Positions 14,343 through 17,751 of a DNA stretch of 17,751 bases are shown piece after piece (within the stretch, counting starts at the first letter, position 1; the number at the start of each line of letters is the position of its first letter). The notes under the pieces were generated by a model. It did no database searches. It saw only the letters and a list, made by a program, of their open reading frames with translations, and was not told the DNA's origin. The translations under genes and the position numbers were made by a program. The stretch spans positions 1 to 17,751 of the forward strand of contig JASFWK010000036.1 in NCBI GenBank assembly GCA_050049355.1, written 5' to 3'. This stretch comes from JASFWK01 sp050049355 (GTDB lineage: Bacteria > Chloroflexota > Anaerolineae > B4-G1 > DUEL01).

Positions 14343-14645
14343 GGACTTCGCCAGATGCGGTGCCCAATACGCCCGTACATAGATGAGCGCTCGCAGGCTG
14401 CGACTCGCGGATGGCATCAGAGTATCCGTTAGTTCTTCCTGTCGCTTATCGAGAGGATGAGAGCTGCACGAAGAGGGGAATCGCGGTGGAGAATCTCTCG
14501 CCTGCTGAGCCCCGCATAGGCGCATGTGCCTGTTTCGGAGGAGTCCTACCAGACATGATGCGCACCACTGTCAGTAGTTCTCAGTATCCGGAACTGCATA
14601 TCCAGCTCACACGTTCGAAATATCCATAGACAGGAGGCACGGAAT
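14343..14645 (+). other. Intergenic region without a convincing gene
   Basis: About 300 bp separate the long operon from module C. A short open frame (14411-14629) has no good ribosome site and no protein-like character. An odd-length dyad sits at 14391-14403. The octamer AGTATCCG occurs near 14422 and again near 14583. The ribosome site AGGAGG of the next gene is at 14632-14637. A promoter for module C is expected here, but I cannot pick out a reliable -35/-10 pair. Confidence 0.5.
14391..14403 (+). promoter_or_regulatory. Small perfect dyad, possible operator
   Basis: TCGCAG-G-CTGCGA is a 6+1+6 perfect inverted repeat located 50 bp after the RAM-domain gene and about 240 bp before module C. 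The loop is too small for an RNA hairpin, so a protein-binding site is the only plausible role; a chance occurrence is possible in GC-rich DNA. Confidence 0.25.
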
Positions 14646-15305
14646 ATGAAAGGACGAAAACTCTCACGTCGAGAGTTCCTAGGGCTGGCTTTAGCCGGCG
14701 GAGCAGCGACCGTCGGGGCTGCAAGGGCACTTGGCGGATCACCCTGCTGGGCCTCGCAAGAAGCTCCTTCTGCCGACTACGCTCTGGTCATCGACACGAC
14801 CAAATGTACCTGCTGCGGAGCTTGTGTTGAGGCCTGCAACCTTCGCAACGAACTGCCAGGGAGCCAGAGCTATGCTCATCTCCTCGAAAGAGGGGACCAG
14901 CACGTGACTTGGTTCTTGCCAGTCCAGTGCCAGCATTGTGCTGATCCCCCCTGTGCCACAGTCTGTCCGACCGACGCTACGTATATCCACCCAAGCGGCG
15001 TAGTTCTCATTGACGAGAAGCTATGCGTAGGCTGCAAGTACTGCATGGTTGCATGCCCCTACCAGGCACGCATCTTCGATGAGGAGCGAGGCGTAGCCGA
15101 CAAGTGCTGGCTGTGCCTGTCCTGGGTGCTCGAGGGCGAGTCGCCGGCATGCGTGGAGGCCTGCGTCACTGGAGCGCGCCTCTTCGGCCGTAGGGACGAT
15201 CCAGATAGCGAGGTAGGGGAGTTGATAGAGTCTGGAATGGCCAGACCGCTGCATCCTGAATTCGGCACGCGGCCGGCGGTCTTGACCTACATCATCGACG
15301 GGTAA
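14646..15305 (+). CDS. Tat-exported [4Fe-4S] ferredoxin, NrfC type (module C)
   Basis: This 219-aa iron-sulfur protein has its own Tat signal (LSRREFLGLALAGGAATVG, residues 6-24), unlike the Fe-S subunits of modules A and B. Four cluster groups are present: C54-57-60-64, C95-98-103-107, C127-130-133-137, and C154-157 with C169-173. Cys56 is an extra one (CTCC), and Cys34 lies just after the signal region. Size and arrangement match NrfC, which with NrfD oxidises quinol and feeds a multiheme cytochrome; HybA/TtrB/DsrO-type proteins are relatives. It is followed by an NrfD gene and a 12-heme cytochrome gene, with no molybdopterin gene. AGGAGG 8 nt before the ATG supports the start. Confidence 0.93.
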   Translation: MKGRKLSRREFLGLALAGGAATVGAARALGGSPCWASQEAPSADYALVIDTTKCTCCGACVEACNLRNELPGSQSYAHLLERGDQHVTWFLPVQCQHCADPPCATVCPTDATYIHPSGVVLIDEKLCVGCKYCMVACPYQARIFDEERGVADKCWLCLSWVLEGESPACVEACVTGARLFGRRDDPDSEVGELIESGMARPLHPEFGTRPAVLTYIIDG

Positions 15306-15432
15306 CGTAACCGTTGCTTGTGCTTGCCAAGAGGTGATAGGGCCGATGAAGATGTCTTCTCCAGTCACCAATCTCGGACACTGAGGACCACTTCACGGCC
15401 GCGCACCATAAGTCAGAATAGGGAGGTTCGAC

Positions 15433-16404
15433 ATGCAGACAGCATGGGAATGGTTGCCAGCTATATATCTCTTCCTCGGCGGCCTGGGAGCTGGCGTGTT
15501 TCTGGTGGCCGCTGTGTTCGAATTCACGGGCAAACGATACCAGTTCGAGTCTTGCCCAACCACGCTGGTTGGTGCAACTCTGCCTGGCCCGTTAGTTGCC
15601 CTTGGAACCGTACTCTTGATCTTTGACCTGGGGGCAGGCCTGCGGGAACCTTGGCGCATCTTCTATATGTTCACCCACTTTTCCTCAGTGATGACCTGGG
15701 GCATCTGGATCCTCAGCATCTTCATCCCGTTGGCTTTCATCTATGGGTTTCTTGAGATAATGCATAGCTACCCAGCGGCTTGGGAGTGGCTGACAGGCCA
15801 CCCATGGGCTAGATGGCTCGCTTTCCTCCAGCGTCTGTCGATCCGGCGCGTCAAGCGGGTCATCGCCGCCGTCGGCAGCATCTTCGCGGTGGCCACCGCT
15901 CTCTACACCGGTGTCCTGCTCAGCGCCGTCGGCCCGGCGATTCCGTTCTGGTCCGCGCCCCTCTTGCCCTTCGCCCCCGTTCCGATGATGCCGCTCCTCT
16001 TCTTGGCCTCGGCGATCTCCACCGGAGTGGGATTGACGGTGGATCTGGCAACCACACTCACCGTGCCAAACGTGCACCACCACGTTCGCAGATTGCCACT
16101 GATCCACCTGGCGCTAATCGGCGCAGAGATCCTGTTGGTGGGTCTCCTGCTCATAAGTGCACTCGTCGAGGGTGGAGCAGCAGCTCAGGCAGCGCGCGAC
16201 GTTCTGATGGGGTCGCATCGTGTGGTTTTTTGGGCGCTAATCGTCCTACCGGGCTTCTTCTTCCCGTTCATCATCCACGCCTATGCCCTGACCTTTGACC
16301 AGCACTCGCTGTTCGCGTCTCTAGGGTCGGGACTCGGGGTGGTGGTTGCAGGACTCTTCCTGCGCTATCTGGTCCTAATCAGCGGCATTCCGGTCGCTCT
16401 GTGA
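15433..16404 (+). CDS. NrfD-family integral membrane subunit (8 TM, module C)
   Basis: This 323-aa membrane protein has about eight hydrophobic helices, near residues 8-30, 43-66, 88-109, 141-167, 183-207, 222-246, 263-286 and 296-317. The opening WLPAIYLFLGGLGAGVFLVA and the LREPWRIFYMF / SSVMTWGIW motifs are typical of short NrfD/PsrC proteins (about 320 aa). It belongs to a different branch from the 435-446 aa proteins of modules A and B. Its expected role is quinone binding and electron exchange with the Tat-exported ferredoxin encoded upstream. AGGGAGG lies 7-8 nt before the ATG. The 127-nt gap before it contains no gene. Confidence 0.92.
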   Translation: MQTAWEWLPAIYLFLGGLGAGVFLVAAVFEFTGKRYQFESCPTTLVGATLPGPLVALGTVLLIFDLGAGLREPWRIFYMFTHFSSVMTWGIWILSIFIPLAFIYGFLEIMHSYPAAWEWLTGHPWARWLAFLQRLSIRRVKRVIAAVGSIFAVATALYTGVLLSAVGPAIPFWSAPLLPFAPVPMMPLLFLASAISTGVGLTVDLATTLTVPNVHHHVRRLPLIHLALIGAEILLVGLLLISALVEGGAAAQAARDVLMGSHRVVFWALIVLPGFFFPFIIHAYALTFDQHSLFASLGSGLGVVVAGLFLRYLVLISGIPVAL

Positions 16405-16416
16405 GGAGGTATCAGC

Positions 16417-17463
16417 ATGTTCCCTTCCGACTGGCCACAATGGATCGTCATCCCTATCGCCCTTGCGCTCGCCGCGCTGATTATCGGACTCGGAGTAGTC
16501 CTTGAGCCGTCGGCCCGGGCTCTCGCACCCCAACCCGAGGTGACACCCACGTCGGTGTACATTCCGTACGCCGCTCCTCTGTCAGGTGAATGCACCACCT
16601 GCCACACCGATGCAGAGATACTGAGGGAGACCGTCGCCGATGAGGAGGAATTCCAGCGGCTTCTCATTGATCCCATCCACCTCGAGTCTGTGCACGGGCG
16701 ATTGGGCTGTGTCACCTGCCACCGCGGCACCCCAGCCACAGAAGAGGTGGAACCCGCCCACGTTGGATTGGTGGTGGATCCCACTTTGCACTTCAACGAG
16801 GAGTGCCTCTTGTGTCACCGGGATATGCCCAACGAGTTCCCCAAAGACCTGCTGCGCACGCCGCACGACGAAGTTGTCCACGGCCTGGCAGAGGACGTGA
16901 CCTGCAGCGACTGCCACGGAGGCGTAGGTCACGGGTTTGACCCCGTCTCTGGTGAGGTGATCTGCACAATGACGGTGTGTCTTGATTGCCACGAGGAACG
17001 TGAGCTGGAAACGCAACTAGAGGACTGTAACGTCTGTCATATCGGCCCTCACGACGTCGCTGACGCTCGGAACTGCAGCGACTGCCACACCTCCACGCGG
17101 AACTGGGGGAGGACCCAGCTGGAAGTGCACCCAGTCGAGTTGATAGGGAATCACGCCGAGGCCGAGTGCTTCGACTGCCACCGGTGGCCTAACTTTGGGA
17201 AGTTGACCTATGTCTGCAGCGATTGCCATGAACCACCCACGGAACCGCACTTCGGCGATGCGTGCGAGGACTGTCATACACCGGAGGGCTGGGCCGAGTC
17301 GGCCGCCTCTTTCGTAGCCCAGTGGCCGCAGGTACCGCACACCCTTGAGGGTCGGGATGACTGTTTGATGTGCCACGACCCCGCCGGAGAGGTCCAACCA
17401 GCGCCCGAAGACCACGAAGGTCGCACTAACGAGGAGTGTCTCGGGTGCCACGCGGGACCGTAA
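16417..17463 (+). CDS. Dodecaheme (12 CxxCH) c-type cytochrome (module C)
   Basis: This 348-aa protein has an N-terminal membrane helix or signal (about residues 9-29) and twelve CxxCH sites starting at 59, 98, 130, 163, 188, 204, 220, 251, 267, 283, 316 and 341. Many other His residues (for example H93, H150, H155, H211, H238, H246, H278) can serve as distal ligands. The last diheme unit (VPHTLEGRDDCLMCH...DHEGRTNEECLGCH) is the same module that builds the N-termini of the two heptaheme cytochromes. It is probably the electron outlet or inlet of the ferredoxin-NrfD pair encoded just upstream (12-nt gap). No domain of a known catalytic cytochrome such as NrfA or hydroxylamine oxidoreductase is recognisable. 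GAGGAGG precedes the ATG. Confidence 0.93.
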   Translation: MFPSDWPQWIVIPIALALAALIIGLGVVLEPSARALAPQPEVTPTSVYIPYAAPLSGECTTCHTDAEILRETVADEEEFQRLLIDPIHLESVHGRLGCVTCHRGTPATEEVEPAHVGLVVDPTLHFNEECLLCHRDMPNEFPKDLLRTPHDEVVHGLAEDVTCSDCHGGVGHGFDPVSGEVICTMTVCLDCHEERELETQLEDCNVCHIGPHDVADARNCSDCHTSTRNWGRTQLEVHPVELIGNHAEAECFDCHRWPNFGKLTYVCSDCHEPPTEPHFGDACEDCHTPEGWAESAASFVAQWPQVPHTLEGRDDCLMCHDPAGEVQPAPEDHEGRTNEECLGCHAGP

Positions 17464-17751
17464 CTGACGCATGGCCTCTTTCCGTGGGCTGCACATAGGC
17501 ACAGCAGGTTCTACCTCTGCTTGTCCGCAGCGGAGAGCCAGACTTCCCTGAACACCGAGGAAGCGCGTGACCAAGAGAGGTCACGCGCTTCCTGCCCGAC
17601 ACGATCAAGCTGGATCCATTCTCCGGCGTGCTATCAGCTCCGCAGGGCCTACTCAGGTAGTCAAGCAACCCCCGGGGTTGGCGCCCGTTTGGACCCCCCC
17701 AATACTCTCCTCACACCACCTCCGAAGACGTGGACCAGCTGAGGTGGTAGT
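17464..17751 (+). other. Non-coding window end
   Basis: No open frame here looks like a protein on either strand. The stretch holds the strong hairpin at 17558-17593, a short GC palindrome near 17666-17679 and an 8-bp inverted repeat (ACCACCTC 17715-17722 with GAGGTGGT 17741-17748) at the very edge. Confidence 0.5.
17558..17593 (+). terminator. Perfect 15-bp hairpin after module C, probable transcription end
   Basis: The arms 17558-17572 and 17579-17593 are exact inverted repeats (AGGAAGCGCGTGACC type) around a 6-nt loop AAGAGA. It lies about 95 nt after the 12-heme cytochrome stop codon. No U-run follows on either side, so it may be a factor-assisted terminator or a 3'-end stabilising structure rather than a classical intrinsic terminator. 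Confidence 0.65.

Noticed and set aside
14411..14629. A 72-codon open frame in the gap before module C
   Set aside because: No ribosome site, no recognisable motif, and no sign of coding character; it is not called as a gene.
14743..14763. Lipoprotein attachment at Cys34 of the module C ferredoxin
   Set aside because: The preceding residues (GGSP) do not fit a lipobox.
17521..17742. Open frames on both strands at the window end
   Set aside because: They overlap the perfect hairpin, have no motifs and no ribosome sites.
1..17751. CRISPR arrays, tRNA or rRNA genes, insertion sequences
   Set aside because: No spaced direct repeats, no cloverleaf-like or rRNA-like sequence, and no transposase or terminal repeats were seen.

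Overview
This window looks like bacterial chromosome of moderately high GC content. It is gene-dense, and every convincing gene is on the + strand. Long c-type cytochromes carrying the module PH-x(2)-G-x(2)-DC-x(2)-CH ... H-x(3)-N-x(2)-C-x(2)-CH, a kinase/response regulator pair of the DegS/NreB-NarL kind, and Tat-exported molybdopterin-type oxidoreductases together suggest a Chloroflexota (Anaerolineae-like) bacterium. That placement is inference from protein style only; no rRNA or marker gene is present.

Layout. (1) 2-1212: the 3' part of a HisKA_3-type sensor kinase, overlapping by 4 nt a NarL/FixJ response regulator. (2) 1210-1280: a long imperfect palindrome that begins on the regulator's stop codon. 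(3) 1334-7746: respiratory module A, consisting of a Tat-exported molybdopterin-family oxidoreductase, a four-cluster [4Fe-4S] protein, a 10-TM NrfD-type quinone-interacting membrane protein, a 54-aa single-TM protein, a stomatin/slipin (SPFH) protein and a heptaheme cytochrome c. (4) 7779-14083: module B, a diverged tandem copy of module A in the same gene order but without the 54-aa protein. (5) 14109-14342: a stand-alone Lrp/AsnC ligand-binding (RAM) domain. (6) 14343-14645: about 300 bp with no convincing gene. (7) 14646-17463: module C, a Tat-exported NrfC-type ferredoxin, an 8-TM NrfD protein and a 12-heme cytochrome c, with no molybdopterin subunit. (8) 17464-17751: non-coding, with a perfect 15-bp hairpin.

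How it may work (inference). Each module pairs a quinone-reactive NrfD membrane subunit with an iron-sulfur relay on the outer face of the membrane and a multiheme cytochrome, so each looks like a quinol:cytochrome (or reverse) electron conduit. Modules A and B resemble the Psr/Phs, Qrc and alternative complex III families, but have their own composition: a separate Mo-type subunit, an SPFH scaffold protein and a heptaheme cytochrome ending in a Planctomycete-type cytochrome domain. In both Mo-type subunits the usual Cys/SeCys ligand position appears to be Asp, so they are either Asp-ligated enzymes of unknown substrate or electron-transfer subunits that have lost catalysis. The tight spacing (no gap above 88 bp from 1334 to 14342) suggests one long transcript, possibly controlled by the upstream two-component pair.
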